Assembly (NCBI RefSeq): GCF_002931555.1
Contig: NZ_PSTZ01000007.1
Span: 372,001-436,000 of the forward strand
From: Pseudoclavibacter sp. RFBB5
GTDB taxonomy: Bacteria > Actinomycetota > Actinomycetes > Actinomycetales > Microbacteriaceae
Reading direction: 5' to 3'
Length of the DNA stretch: 64,000 nucleotides
This document shows, piece by piece, positions 6,789-15,396 of this stretch. The stretch's first letter is position 1, and each line of letters opens with the position of its first letter. Position numbers and translations under genes: made by a program. The notes under the pieces are model-generated. The model worked only from the letters and a program-made list of their open reading frames with translations, ran no database searches and was not told the origin of the DNA.

Positions 6789-8333
6789 CTACCGGAGCCG
6801 GATGCGTGTCGCCGAGTCGCGCATCCGCTGGGTCTTCGAGCTGCCGGCGCCGATGAGGAGGCCGAGCCCGAGCATCCCGAGCGTGATCTCGATGCCGCGC
6901 CCGAGGAGGACAGCGGGCGTCATGCCATCGGCGAGCGGGACGTCGACGATCATCACGCCGGGCTCGTACCAGGGCAGCTCCGCGAGCGTGCGCCCCTCCG
7001 GTGAGTAGATGGCGCTCATCCCCACCGTCGACGCCTGCACCAGCGAGCGTCCCGTCTCCATCGACCTGAGACGGGCGAACGCGAGCTGCTGAGCCGGCTC
7101 GTCGGTCTTCCCGAAGTCGGCATTGTTGCTCGGCGCGAAGAGCACCGTCGCGCCTCCCAGGACGGCGTCCCTGATCAGCACGTCGTCGACGATGTCGTAG
7201 CAGATGTAGGTGCCGGCCTTGATGTCGCCGATCTCGAGGATGCTGTCGCGCTCCCCCGGCGAGTATCCGCGGCCGATCATGCCGATGAGGTCGGGAGCGA
7301 GCGAGTACCAGAAATCCCGGTCCGGGACGTACTCGCCGAATGGGATGGGGTGCTTCTTGTCGTACTGCTCGCCCCATCCGTTCTCCGCATCCCACACGAA
7401 CTGCGAGTTGAAGAAGCGGTCATCGGCCTGGGTCTCCCCCGGCTCCACCGTGACCGTGTTGGCCACGATGGGCGCGCCGTAGCTGTCGCTCAGCTGATCG
7501 AGCGTGCGGCGCACGCCGGGCGAAGCGTCCGGGTTGAGGTCGATGGAGCCTTCTGGCCACAGGATCACGTCGACGTCGGCGTCGTCTGGGATGGTGCGCG
7601 TCGCGTTGACGTGGCCGAGGAAGACATCGCCAGGGTCACCCTCGACGAAGTAAGCAGCCTCGGGGGTGTCACCCTGCACTGCCGCGATCCGGGCGGAGCC
7701 GATCGTGTTCGTGGGAAAGAGGGGAACGGCGGTGACGACCAGGATGGCGGCGGCCGCGGTCGCCCAGGTGAGCGGGCGGGCGCGCGAGCGGCCGAGCTCG
7801 AGGACCAGCGCGACGAGGAAGACCATGACGAAGCCCATGCCGGAGAGACCCAGCCAGGAGACGAGCTCCGCGAACGGGCTCGCCGACTGTGACTGGGCGA
7901 CACGACCCCACGCGAAGCCGCCGTACGGCCATGCAGAGTAGATCCCCTCCCGCAGCGTCCACAGGCCCGCCACGGCCGCTGGGACGAGGAGCAGGCGCTT
8001 GGGGCCGGTCTCCCATCGCGCCGTGACGCGCCGGTAGGCGAGCGCGATGAGCACCGCTCCCCCGGCCCAGAACAGCGACGAGAGGATGCTGAGGGCGCTC
8101 CACGGCACCGGGCCCAGGAACAGCGACGCCCAGGCGATGAGCGGGAAGTAGTACGAGAGCCCAGATGCGAGGCCCACGAGGAGCGCCCCGCCTGCGGAGC
8201 GGTGCATGAGCGAGCAGAGCACGAGGCCTGTGCCGACGAAGGCGAGGGGCCACAGCGCCGGTCCTGGGAACGCGGCCCTCAGCAGCAGTCCACCGGCGAC
8301 GGCGGCGAGCAGCGAGAGCCAGAACGACCTCAC
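6789..8333 (-). CDS. lnt: Apolipoprotein N-acyltransferase
   Basis: A 514-residue inner-membrane enzyme that adds the third acyl chain to lipoproteins. About six N-terminal membrane helices (residues about 5-205) precede a nitrilase-like domain. The catalytic triad is visible: Glu261 (WPEGS), Lys326 or Lys327 (YDKKHPIPFGEYVP) and Cys378 (TYICYD). A last helix lies near 480-500. The GTG start overlaps the helY stop by 4 bases, so it is translationally coupled to helY. At least two probable substrates, the FKBP-like lipoproteins, are encoded in the same leftward run. Confidence 0.93.
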   Translation of the reverse strand: MRSFWLSLLAAVAGGLLLRAAFPGPALWPLAFVGTGLVLCSLMHRSAGGALLVGLASGLSYYFPLIAWASLFLGPVPWSALSILSSLFWAGGAVLIALAYRRVTARWETGPKRLLLVPAAVAGLWTLREGIYSAWPYGGFAWGRVAQSQSASPFAELVSWLGLSGMGFVMVFLVALVLELGRSRARPLTWATAAAAILVVTAVPLFPTNTIGSARIAAVQGDTPEAAYFVEGDPGDVFLGHVNATRTIPDDADVDVILWPEGSIDLNPDASPGVRRTLDQLSDSYGAPIVANTVTVEPGETQADDRFFNSQFVWDAENGWGEQYDKKHPIPFGEYVPDRDFWYSLAPDLIGMIGRGYSPGERDSILEIGDIKAGTYICYDIVDDVLIRDAVLGGATVLFAPSNNADFGKTDEPAQQLAFARLRSMETGRSLVQASTVGMSAIYSPEGRTLAELPWYEPGVMIVDVPLADGMTPAVLLGRGIEITLGMLGLGLLIGAGSSKTQRMRDSATRIRLR

Positions 8334-10780
8334 CCAACCCCCGAGTACGCGACGATCCCGCGGCGCACGCTGTTCGCGGCCTGGCGCGCGGTGGTCGCGA
8401 ACTTGCCCTCCGCGACCTTCTCGATCTGGTCGAGCACGTCGAGCACCTGCTTGCACCAGCGCACGAAGTCGCCGGCAGCGAGATTCGACTCGTCGAGCAC
8501 ACGCTCGAGCTCCGCGCCGTGCGCCCAGTGGAAGATGGCCGGCGCGAGGTTCGTCGCGAGCCTCGACGAACGTGGCACGCGGAAGCGCTCGGCCAGCTCA
8601 TCCAACGCCTGCCAGTGCTTCTCGGTCGTCTGCATCGCCCCGCGGAACGCGCCGCGCGGCAGCTGGTACTCCTCGAGGCTCTCCTCTTCTCGCCGCGGCT
8701 CGTAGACGAGCACGGCGGCCATCGCGGCGAGCTGCTGCGGGTTCAGCTCGTTCCAGACCTGCCGACGCAGGCACTCGGCGATGAGCAGGTCGCGCTCGCC
8801 GTAGATGCGCGCGAGCGTACGCCCGTGCGCCGTGACCGCGAGGTCCCTGTCTCCGCTCTCGGCGGGGGCCAGGTAGCCGAGCTCGAGCAGCAGCTCTGTG
8901 ATCCGGTCGAAGACCTGCGCGACGGCACCGGTGCGCGACTCGATCTGCCGGGTGAACTTGTCGTTCTCGTGCTTCAGCTTCCAGTACCGCTCGCCCCAGC
9001 GCGCGTGCTGCTCCCGGTCGGGGCAGACATGGCACGGGTGGCGCTTGAGGGCGGTCTGCAGCTGGGTGAGCTTCGTCTGGCGCCGCTCGCGAGCCGCATG
9101 CTGGTGCGCCTCGTCGTGCGGGATGCGCTTGCGCTCGAGATCGTTCAGCTCACGTCGGATGCGCGAGTACTCGAAGAAGTCGCCGAGGTGGCACTTCATG
9201 CCGTCCTCGTAGCCGGCGAGGGCCTCCTCCTGCTGCCGGACGCGCTTGGCCAGGTCGACGACGGCGCGGTCCGCCTGGAACTGGGCGAACGACGACTCGA
9301 GCACCGAGCGGGTACGAGCGCGACCGAAGCGGTCGATGAGGTTGACCGCCATGTTGTAGGTGGGCTTGAAGCTCGAGTTCATCGGGTACGAACGACGGGA
9401 AGCCAGCGAGGCGATGGCCTGCGGGTGCATGCCCCCGACCCACTGCACCACGGCGTGACCTTCGACATCGATGCCGCGACGCCCTGCCCGGCCGGTGAGC
9501 TGCGTGTACTCCCCCGGGGTGATCGGCACGCGTGACTCGCCGTTGAACTTCTCGAGCGTCTCGAGGACAACCGTCCGAGCAGGCATGTTGATGCCGAGGG
9601 CGAGCGTCTCGGTGGCGAAGACGAGCTTCACGAGCTTCCTCTGGAAGAGCTCTTCGACGACTTCCTTGAAGGCGGGCAGGAGACCGGCGTGGTGTGCGGC
9701 GATGCCCCGCTCGAGACCTTCCGTCCACTCGTAGTAGCCGAGCACTCCGAGGTCCTCGTCGAGCAGGTTGCGGCAGCGGTCCTCGACGATCCACCTGATC
9801 TCGTCGCGCTCTTCCCTGGTCGTCAGCGAGACGCCAGCGCGAAGCACCTGCGACACGGCCTGGTCGCAGCCCTTGCGGCTGAAGATGAAGTTGATCGCGG
9901 GCAGCATGTCCGCGTCGTCGAGCATCTTCGTCAGGCCGGCACGGTCGGCGCGCGGCGCCTGGAAGCGCTGCTCCTTCCAGCTGCTCCCTCGCCCGCGTCT
10001 GCCGACTCGGTCGCGGTCGCGGCCGTCCTCGCGTCGACCACCGCCGCCCTGGGTTGCCCTCACCAGGTCGGGGTTCACTCGGTCGGCGATGTCGCCGTCT
10101 CGAGTCTCGAAGAGGTCGTAGAGGCGATGGCCGACGAGCACGTGCTGGAACAGCGGGGTCGGCCGCTCCTCGGAGACGATGACGTCGGTGTCACCGCGGA
10201 CGGTCTGCAGCCAGTCGCCGAACTCCTCCGCGTTCGAGACCGTCGCCGACAGCGAGATGAGACGCACCTCGCTGGGGAGGTGGATGATGACCTCTTCCCA
10301 GACGGCCCCGCGGAAGCGATCGGCGAGGTAGTGGACCTCATCCATGATGACGTAGGCGAGGTCGTCGAGCAGGTCGCTGCCCGCGTAGAGCATGTTGCGG
10401 AGCACCTCGGTCGTCATGACGACGATGCGGGCCCGCGGGTTGATGTTGACGTCGCCCGTCAGCAGTCCGACTTCGCTCTCGCCGTAGCGACGGACGAACT
10501 CACTGAACTTCTGATTGCTCAGCGCCTTGATGGGGGCCGTGTAGAAGATCTTGGCGTTCGGCTGTCGCATCGCGAGGAACACGCCGAACTCGGCCACGAC
10601 CGTCTTGCCTGCCCCTGTCGGTGCCGCCACGAGGACGCTCCTGCCGGCCTCGACGCTCGCGCAGGATGCGATCTGGAACTCGTCGAGGTCGAAGCTCAGC
10701 TCGCGCCTGAACAGCTCGAACTGCTGCAGCTTGGCGCGCGCCCTGCTCGCGGCGAAGCGCTCGGACGGGCTCGGGGTCAT
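8330..10780 (-). CDS. helY: SKI2/Mtr4-like DEAD/DEAH RNA helicase HelY
   Basis: An 816-residue superfamily 2 helicase of the Ski2/Mtr4 type, presumably acting in RNA processing. Motif I is APTGAGKT near residue 53, motif II DEVH near 148, motif III LSAT near 178, and motif VI QLTGRAGRRG near 420. A DSHCT-like helical domain occupies the C-terminal third. An Arg/Gly/Asp-rich insertion (about residues 235-275) interrupts the region between the two RecA folds. The ATG start overlaps the tatC stop (ATGA), and its own stop overlaps the lnt start. The tatA-tatC-helY order is conserved in actinobacteria. Confidence 0.93.
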   Translation of the reverse strand: MTPSPSERFAASRARAKLQQFELFRRELSFDLDEFQIASCASVEAGRSVLVAAPTGAGKTVVAEFGVFLAMRQPNAKIFYTAPIKALSNQKFSEFVRRYGESEVGLLTGDVNINPRARIVVMTTEVLRNMLYAGSDLLDDLAYVIMDEVHYLADRFRGAVWEEVIIHLPSEVRLISLSATVSNAEEFGDWLQTVRGDTDVIVSEERPTPLFQHVLVGHRLYDLFETRDGDIADRVNPDLVRATQGGGGRREDGRDRDRVGRRGRGSSWKEQRFQAPRADRAGLTKMLDDADMLPAINFIFSRKGCDQAVSQVLRAGVSLTTREERDEIRWIVEDRCRNLLDEDLGVLGYYEWTEGLERGIAAHHAGLLPAFKEVVEELFQRKLVKLVFATETLALGINMPARTVVLETLEKFNGESRVPITPGEYTQLTGRAGRRGIDVEGHAVVQWVGGMHPQAIASLASRRSYPMNSSFKPTYNMAVNLIDRFGRARTRSVLESSFAQFQADRAVVDLAKRVRQQEEALAGYEDGMKCHLGDFFEYSRIRRELNDLERKRIPHDEAHQHAARERRQTKLTQLQTALKRHPCHVCPDREQHARWGERYWKLKHENDKFTRQIESRTGAVAQVFDRITELLLELGYLAPAESGDRDLAVTAHGRTLARIYGERDLLIAECLRRQVWNELNPQQLAAMAAVLVYEPRREEESLEEYQLPRGAFRGAMQTTEKHWQALDELAERFRVPRSSRLATNLAPAIFHWAHGAELERVLDESNLAAGDFVRWCKQVLDVLDQIEKVAEGKFATTARQAANSVRRGIVAYSGVG

Positions 10781-11637
10781 GTAGCGGACGCTTCGGCTGC
10801 CGCGAGGTCGGCCTCGAACTTCTTGTGCTTCCTGGCTCGTCGCTTGTCGTTGATGATCGCGATGCCGACGGCGAGGAAGTACAGCGCGAGCATGGGCGCC
10901 ATGAGGAAGAACATGGACAGCACGTCCGCCGAGGGCGTCGCCATGCCGGCGAACAGGGCGACGAGGAGCACGGCGACCCTCCACCCCTTCAGGATGGCCT
11001 CTCCGGTGATGATGCCAGCGAAGTTCAGCATGACGAGGATCACGGGGAGGATGAAGGCGATGCCGACGGCCAGGCAGAGCGTCATGATCAGCTTGTAGTA
11101 GTTGGCCGCGTTGATGAAGTTGGCGCTCTCCGCGGGCGCGAAGCTCAGCATCACCTCGACGATGCGGGGCATCAGCATCCAGGCCACCCAGACCCCGGCG
11201 AGGAACAGCGGGATCGCGGTTCCCACGAAGCCGAGCGCGTACCAGCGCTCGTTCTTCTTCAGCCCTGGGACGATGAACATCCAGATCTGGTAGAGCCAGA
11301 CCGGGGCCGAGATGATGATGCCGAGCGTGAGCGAGATCTGCAGGCGGAGATCGAACGCGCTGGTGATGCCCTCGAAGTTGAGGTCCGCGTTGCGGTTTCG
11401 GGCCTCGGCGATCTCACGGATGGGGTCGGCCATCACGTTGAACACCCAGTCGGTGAGCAGGAAGCCGCCCACCATTCCGATGACGATGCCGATCGCCGAG
11501 ATGATGAGGCGGTTGCGGAACTCGATGAGGTGCTCCGCGAGGCGCATGCGCCCGTCAGGGTCGCGCTTCCGGCTCTTCTTCGCTTTCGACTTCGTCGGCT
11601 CGACCGCCAGCGGAGCCCCCTCGGGTTGAACGGTCAC
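10777..11637 (-). CDS. tatC: Sec-independent protein translocase TatC
   Basis: A 286-residue multi-spanning membrane protein that recognises twin-arginine signal peptides. After a basic N-terminal extension comes the family signature MRLAEHLIEFRNRL near residues 31-44 and six predicted helices. The segment around FIVPGLKKNERWYA is the conserved second loop, and the final helices end in a basic tail. It lies one base from tatA and overlaps helY by 4 bases. Confidence 0.96.
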   Translation of the reverse strand: MTVQPEGAPLAVEPTKSKAKKSRKRDPDGRMRLAEHLIEFRNRLIISAIGIVIGMVGGFLLTDWVFNVMADPIREIAEARNRNADLNFEGITSAFDLRLQISLTLGIIISAPVWLYQIWMFIVPGLKKNERWYALGFVGTAIPLFLAGVWVAWMLMPRIVEVMLSFAPAESANFINAANYYKLIMTLCLAVGIAFILPVILVMLNFAGIITGEAILKGWRVAVLLVALFAGMATPSADVLSMFFLMAPMLALYFLAVGIAIINDKRRARKHKKFEADLAAAEASAT

Positions 11638-11638
11638 G

Positions 11639-11986
11639 TCAGTTGGAGGTGCCCGTGTTGCCCCTGGCGTCCGTGCTGGGCGCGGCGGGTGCCTCGGGCG
11701 CCGGTGCGGCCGGTGCCGAGTTCTGCACTGGAGGCGTCACCGGGGCCTGGGGTGCCGCCGGTGCCTGCGGAGCTGCCGGCGTGGTCGAAGCGGCCGGCTG
11801 CGAGTAGACGTCGGTGGCCGGCGGGACGTCGACCTCGTCGTCCTTCTTCATGTTCTTGACCTCGCCGCGGAAGATGCGCATCGACTGTCCGATGCTCTTC
11901 GCGAGGCCGGGAAGCTTCGGAGCACCGAAGAGCAGCAGGATGATCACCAGGATGATGATGAGGTGTGGGCCAGTCAGATTCGGCAT
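11639..11986 (-). CDS. tatA: Twin-arginine translocase subunit TatA
   Basis: A 115-residue pore-forming Tat subunit. A single N-terminal membrane helix (about residues 8-21, LIIILVIILLLF) is followed by the FGAPKLP hinge and the amphipathic helix (LAKSIGQSMRIFRGEVK). An acidic stretch and a long Ala/Pro-rich disordered tail make up the rest. The tail is typical of actinobacterial TatA. No tatB is visible in the window. Confidence 0.96.
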   Translation of the reverse strand: MPNLTGPHLIIILVIILLLFGAPKLPGLAKSIGQSMRIFRGEVKNMKKDDEVDVPPATDVYSQPAASTTPAAPQAPAAPQAPVTPPVQNSAPAAPAPEAPAAPSTDARGNTGTSN

Positions 11987-11990
11987 GGTG

Positions 11991-12347
11991 TCAGTTGCCT
12001 TTCACAAGGTGTTCGTATTGAAACGGGTCTGCGGTCGTCAGGTCACGGGCGCGCTCCAGGCGCTGCTCGCGTCGCTGCTCCTTGGTTTCGTCGCGCACGT
12101 CGTTCAGCTCGCCTCGCTCGACTTGGACCTCGCGGAGCCCGCGGACGATCGCATTGCTCCGGGCCGGCGTGAACGAGACGAGAGTCTGCGCACGCTGCTC
12201 GAACGCCTCGAGGAGTACCTCGAACTTCGCCAGTTCGCCCTGCAGGAGGACGACCTTCCTGAAGAGCCAGTAGCCGAGCGCGCCGAGCACTGCGAGCAGG
12301 ACGAGCACGAGGCCCACCCAGATGAGAACCCAACTCCACCACGGCAT
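11991..12347 (-). CDS. Conserved hypothetical membrane-anchored coiled-coil protein
   Basis: A 118-residue protein with one N-terminal membrane helix (about residues 5-27, starting WVLIWVGLVLVLLAVLG). It is followed by a charged, helix-rich region with heptad-like spacing (ELAKFEVLLEAFEQRAQ, then REVQVERGELNDVRDE and many Glu/Arg/Gln). The C-terminus is polar. It sits between pafC and tatA in the same orientation with only 4 bases to tatA. I know of no function. The position suggests an accessory envelope protein, possibly Tat-linked, but that is inference. Confidence 0.75.
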   Translation of the reverse strand: MPWWSWVLIWVGLVLVLLAVLGALGYWLFRKVVLLQGELAKFEVLLEAFEQRAQTLVSFTPARSNAIVRGLREVQVERGELNDVRDETKEQRREQRLERARDLTTADPFQYEHLVKGN

Positions 12348-12413
12348 AGTGACTCCAACGATACCTGCTCTGAGGTGAATCGCCAGGCCACCGGCCCGGA
12401 CTCGCTTTCAGAT

Positions 12414-13385
12414 TCAATCTTCCTGCTGAGCGCGGAGCGCGTCGGCGGCCCATTGCAGGACGGCGGCTCGCGCGGAGTCTGGTGAGAGCACGCGCATCTG
12501 GCCAGCGTTCCCGGCGACGAGGCGTGCCAGGTGCTGCATGGAGGCGATGCGCACGTCGACGACGGCCCGACCTCGCGCATCCGTCTGCGGAACCGGGGCG
12601 CCCGGCGGGAGGTAGTCGCGGATGAGGGGCAGGACGGCGGTGCCGACCTCGAGCGTCACGAGCACGTGGTCGTCGCTCGGTGCGAAGATCGGTCGCCCCC
12701 GCTTGGCCTCCGCACGCGCGGGGGCCCGCACGTCGGTGACCACGGCATCCCGCATGCGGTCGAGCCGGAAGACCCGCTCTGCGTCTCGCTCCAGGCACCA
12801 GCCGTGCAGGAACAGGTCGCCGCCGAGCGTCTCGAGCGTGAACGCGTCCACGTGACGCACGCTCTCGACCCCATCTTCCCTGCGGTACCGGAAGCGGAGC
12901 CGTCTGTTCGTCGCGATGGCGGCGGCCACGGCGTCCCTGGCTGCCGGATGCTCCCCCGTCGTCCCGAAGGCGAAGTGGGGCGCCGCCCCGCTGGGGCCGA
13001 GCTTGCCGAGCAGCTCGTCGATACGGGACTCATCGACGAGGCGAGGCAGGCTTCTGAGGTAGCCGAGTCCCGCGATGACCGCCGCGGCTTCGCGGTTCGA
13101 CATGCGAGGCGCCTCCTCGAGCGCGACGAAGTGGGTCACCTCGATGAGGTCCTGCAGCTCGAACGCATCCCAGTTGATGTCGAACAGGTCGAGGTGGCTG
13201 TAGACGCCCGCGTCTCCCGGGGTCCCGGAGACGGCGATGAGCCTCACTGCGTCCCTCACCTGCTTCGGCTTCACGCCGAAGTGGGCTGCGGCCGTCTCGA
13301 CGGGCACCGCTTCGTCCTGTTGGCGGAGGTACGGGACCAAGGAGACGAGGAGCGCGAGGCGGTCGGCCGAGACGAAGGTGCTCAC
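12414..13385 (-). CDS. pafC: WYL-domain transcriptional regulator PafC
   Basis: A 323-residue regulator. It has an N-terminal helix-turn-helix (about residues 10-70, with FGVKPKQVRDAVRLI), a central WYL ligand-binding domain (about 150-235, with RLRFRYRREDGVESVRHVDAFTL and DLFLHGWCLE) and a C-terminal WCX extension. PafB and PafC form a heteromer that activates the LexA-independent DNA-damage response in mycobacteria. The ATG overlaps the pafB stop by 4 bases, so the two subunits are coupled. No pafA precedes the pair here. Confidence 0.92.
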   Translation of the reverse strand: MSTFVSADRLALLVSLVPYLRQQDEAVPVETAAAHFGVKPKQVRDAVRLIAVSGTPGDAGVYSHLDLFDINWDAFELQDLIEVTHFVALEEAPRMSNREAAAVIAGLGYLRSLPRLVDESRIDELLGKLGPSGAAPHFAFGTTGEHPAARDAVAAAIATNRRLRFRYRREDGVESVRHVDAFTLETLGGDLFLHGWCLERDAERVFRLDRMRDAVVTDVRAPARAEAKRGRPIFAPSDDHVLVTLEVGTAVLPLIRDYLPPGAPVPQTDARGRAVVDVRIASMQHLARLVAGNAGQMRVLSPDSARAAVLQWAADALRAQQED

Positions 13386-14419
13386 GAGGACGCTCCGGCG
13401 TGAGCCGACACGACCGAGGCCAGCCTCGAGGCGACGAGGCGTCTGAGCTCGGGTGGCGAGACGACTCTGACTTCTGGACCGAAGGACGCAAGTCGGTCTG
13501 CGAGCAGGCTCAGGTCGGTGTAGCCGAGCTCGACCTCGAGCCAGGGCCCTGACGTCGCTCGCGCGTCACCGCGCAGGCGGACCTCGGCGTCGGAACCAGC
13601 GCGCACCTCGAGCCTGGCCCGCTGTCTGCCAGCGAGCTCGGCAAGGTCCTCGAGCGCTCTCGCCGCGTGCTGCTCCGCGCTCACCCCCGGGTACCGCGAC
13701 GCGTCGGCGTTCCCGACCGGCCGCGGTGCGGACACGATGCGGGACAGCAGGAACATGCGCTCGGATGAGCGGTCCAGGTCATAGGAGACGAGGAGCCAGT
13801 TGCCGTCGGCGAAGACAAGCGCGAGCGGTTCGACGCGGCGGATGCTGGACCCGTCGTCCCCGGGCTTCGAGTAGGAGAAGGAAACGGTCTGCCCCTGCTC
13901 GATGGCCGTGGAGAGGGGTTCGAAGGCCGCGTCCCGGGCACGCAGGCGAGGTGCCACTCCGATGAGGTCCTCGTGCGTCTGGGCGCCAAGCGCCTTCAGC
14001 TTCATGAGGCCCCGCCTCGACTCCTGCGAGACCGACCCCTCGCGCCACACCTGCGCCGCCAGGCTGAGCAGGGAGGTCTCGTCTGCGTCGAATTCGAGGC
14101 CGGCAGGCATGGCGAAGCCGCCTCGGGGCACGCGGTAGCGGACCAGCTGGTTGTTGCCGGGCGCCGACGGGTCGTCGATGACTTCCACAGGGACTCCCAG
14201 GTCACGCAACTCGGCCTTGTCGCGCTCGAATCGCTTCTCGCGTGCCGCCGCAGCCGCGGGTGAAGTGCTGTCGCGGCTGTCGTCCGCGTAGCCGTGGACG
14301 GTCTGGAAGACGTCGCTCTTCGTCAGTCCGCGCTCCGTGGTCAGGAGCGCGAGGATGAGCGAGAACTGGCGCTCCGCAGCCGCGGGGGCCTTCGCTCGGT
14401 CTGTTCGCTCGTGCGTCAC
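13382..14419 (-). CDS. pafB: WYL-domain transcriptional regulator PafB
   Basis: A 345-residue partner of PafC with the same architecture. The N-terminal HTH lies at about 15-80 (QFSLILALLTTERGLTKSDVF), the WYL domain at about 180-245 (TVSFSYSKPG, RRVEPLALVF, NWLLVSYD) and the WCX region at the C-terminus. A likely role is DNA-damage sensing through an unidentified ligand. In most actinobacteria it follows pafA, the Pup ligase; here it follows two lipoprotein genes. Confidence 0.92.
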   Translation of the reverse strand: MTHERTDRAKAPAAAERQFSLILALLTTERGLTKSDVFQTVHGYADDSRDSTSPAAAAAREKRFERDKAELRDLGVPVEVIDDPSAPGNNQLVRYRVPRGGFAMPAGLEFDADETSLLSLAAQVWREGSVSQESRRGLMKLKALGAQTHEDLIGVAPRLRARDAAFEPLSTAIEQGQTVSFSYSKPGDDGSSIRRVEPLALVFADGNWLLVSYDLDRSSERMFLLSRIVSAPRPVGNADASRYPGVSAEQHAARALEDLAELAGRQRARLEVRAGSDAEVRLRGDARATSGPWLEVELGYTDLSLLADRLASFGPEVRVVSPPELRRLVASRLASVVSAHAGASS

Positions 14420-14428
14420 GCCTCGACT

Positions 14429-15346
14429 TTAGATCGTGCCGAGGATGTCGACGACGAAGACAAGCGTCGAGCCGGCAGGAATCGTATCGCTCGCCTGGTC
14501 GCCGTACCCGAGCGCGGGTGGGATCACCGCGATGACCTGGGATCCGACCGTCTGGCCCACGAGCGCCTGCGCGAAGCCGTCGACGACCCCCGTGGTCGAG
14601 AACTGGGCTGGCTCCCCGCGGTCCCAGGAGCTGTCGAACTTCTCGCCGTTCGCGAAGAGGACCCCCGTGTACTGCACGACGACGGTGCTGCCGTCGGCGA
14701 CGACAGCACCGGTTCCCAGCTTGCGCGTGTCGAGGACGAGCTCGTCGGGTGCCGCGGCGCCTTCCGCGATCGTGATCTGCGGGGCCCCCTCGGCGGCGTC
14801 GGTCACGGTGACGAGCTCCTGCGTGGGCGTCTGCTCGGAACCGGTCGCCCGTGTCTCCGGGATCTCGATCACGTCGGCGACGACAAGCGCCGGGGGCGTG
14901 TCGGTCGCGCCCGCGTTCGCAGTCCCCTCAAGGAGCAGCGCCGACGGGATGAGCGCGACGACGCGCGAGCCAGAGGCCACGCCGTCGAACAGGCCGCTGA
15001 GATACCCCGGGATGCCCTCATCGCTGAGGTCGAGCACCTGGCCGAGAGGCCCATAGGGGCTCTGCTCGGCCTGCGTGCCGACGTCGTAGACCGTGAGGTT
15101 GGCGGTGACCGTCGAATCGAGCGTCATCTCCTCGCCGTCGCCCTCCACCTCGATGCGGCGCTCCATCTCGTCGCCGAGTCCGGAGACCTCGCCGATGGTG
15201 ACGGCGGGCGCGGCACCGTACTCGCCGGTGACCTCGATGCCGTTGAGCGCGTCGCCGCTCGCTACGGGCGTCGAGCTGCCGGCGCACGAGGCGAGTCCGA
15301 GGGAGAGGAGGATGGCCGCGGCGATCGCGGGGAGTCGTCGTTGCAT
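14429..15346 (-). CDS. FKBP-type peptidyl-prolyl isomerase lipoprotein
   Basis: A 305-residue secreted lipoprotein. It has a type II signal peptide with lipobox LASC and the lipidated Cys at 21. The C-terminal domain (about residues 205-305) is a canonical FKBP: VVQYTG, FDSSW, FSTTGVVDGF, PPALGYGD and TLVFVVDIL keep the catalytic pocket. The stretch about 75-170 (TVTANLTVYDV, PGYLSGLFDGVASGSRVVALIP, ALVVADV) repeats the same pattern without pocket residues, so it looks like a degenerate second FKBP fold. The ATG at 15346 is chosen because it begins the signal peptide. Confidence 0.88.
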   Translation of the reverse strand: MQRRLPAIAAAILLSLGLASCAGSSTPVASGDALNGIEVTGEYGAAPAVTIGEVSGLGDEMERRIEVEGDGEEMTLDSTVTANLTVYDVGTQAEQSPYGPLGQVLDLSDEGIPGYLSGLFDGVASGSRVVALIPSALLLEGTANAGATDTPPALVVADVIEIPETRATGSEQTPTQELVTVTDAAEGAPQITIAEGAAAPDELVLDTRKLGTGAVVADGSTVVVQYTGVLFANGEKFDSSWDRGEPAQFSTTGVVDGFAQALVGQTVGSQVIAVIPPALGYGDQASDTIPAGSTLVFVVDILGTI

Positions 15347-15396
15347 GAATCCGCCTTGCGTGGGGTGGGAGAAGCTTCTGGGGGTGGAGCGGACGC

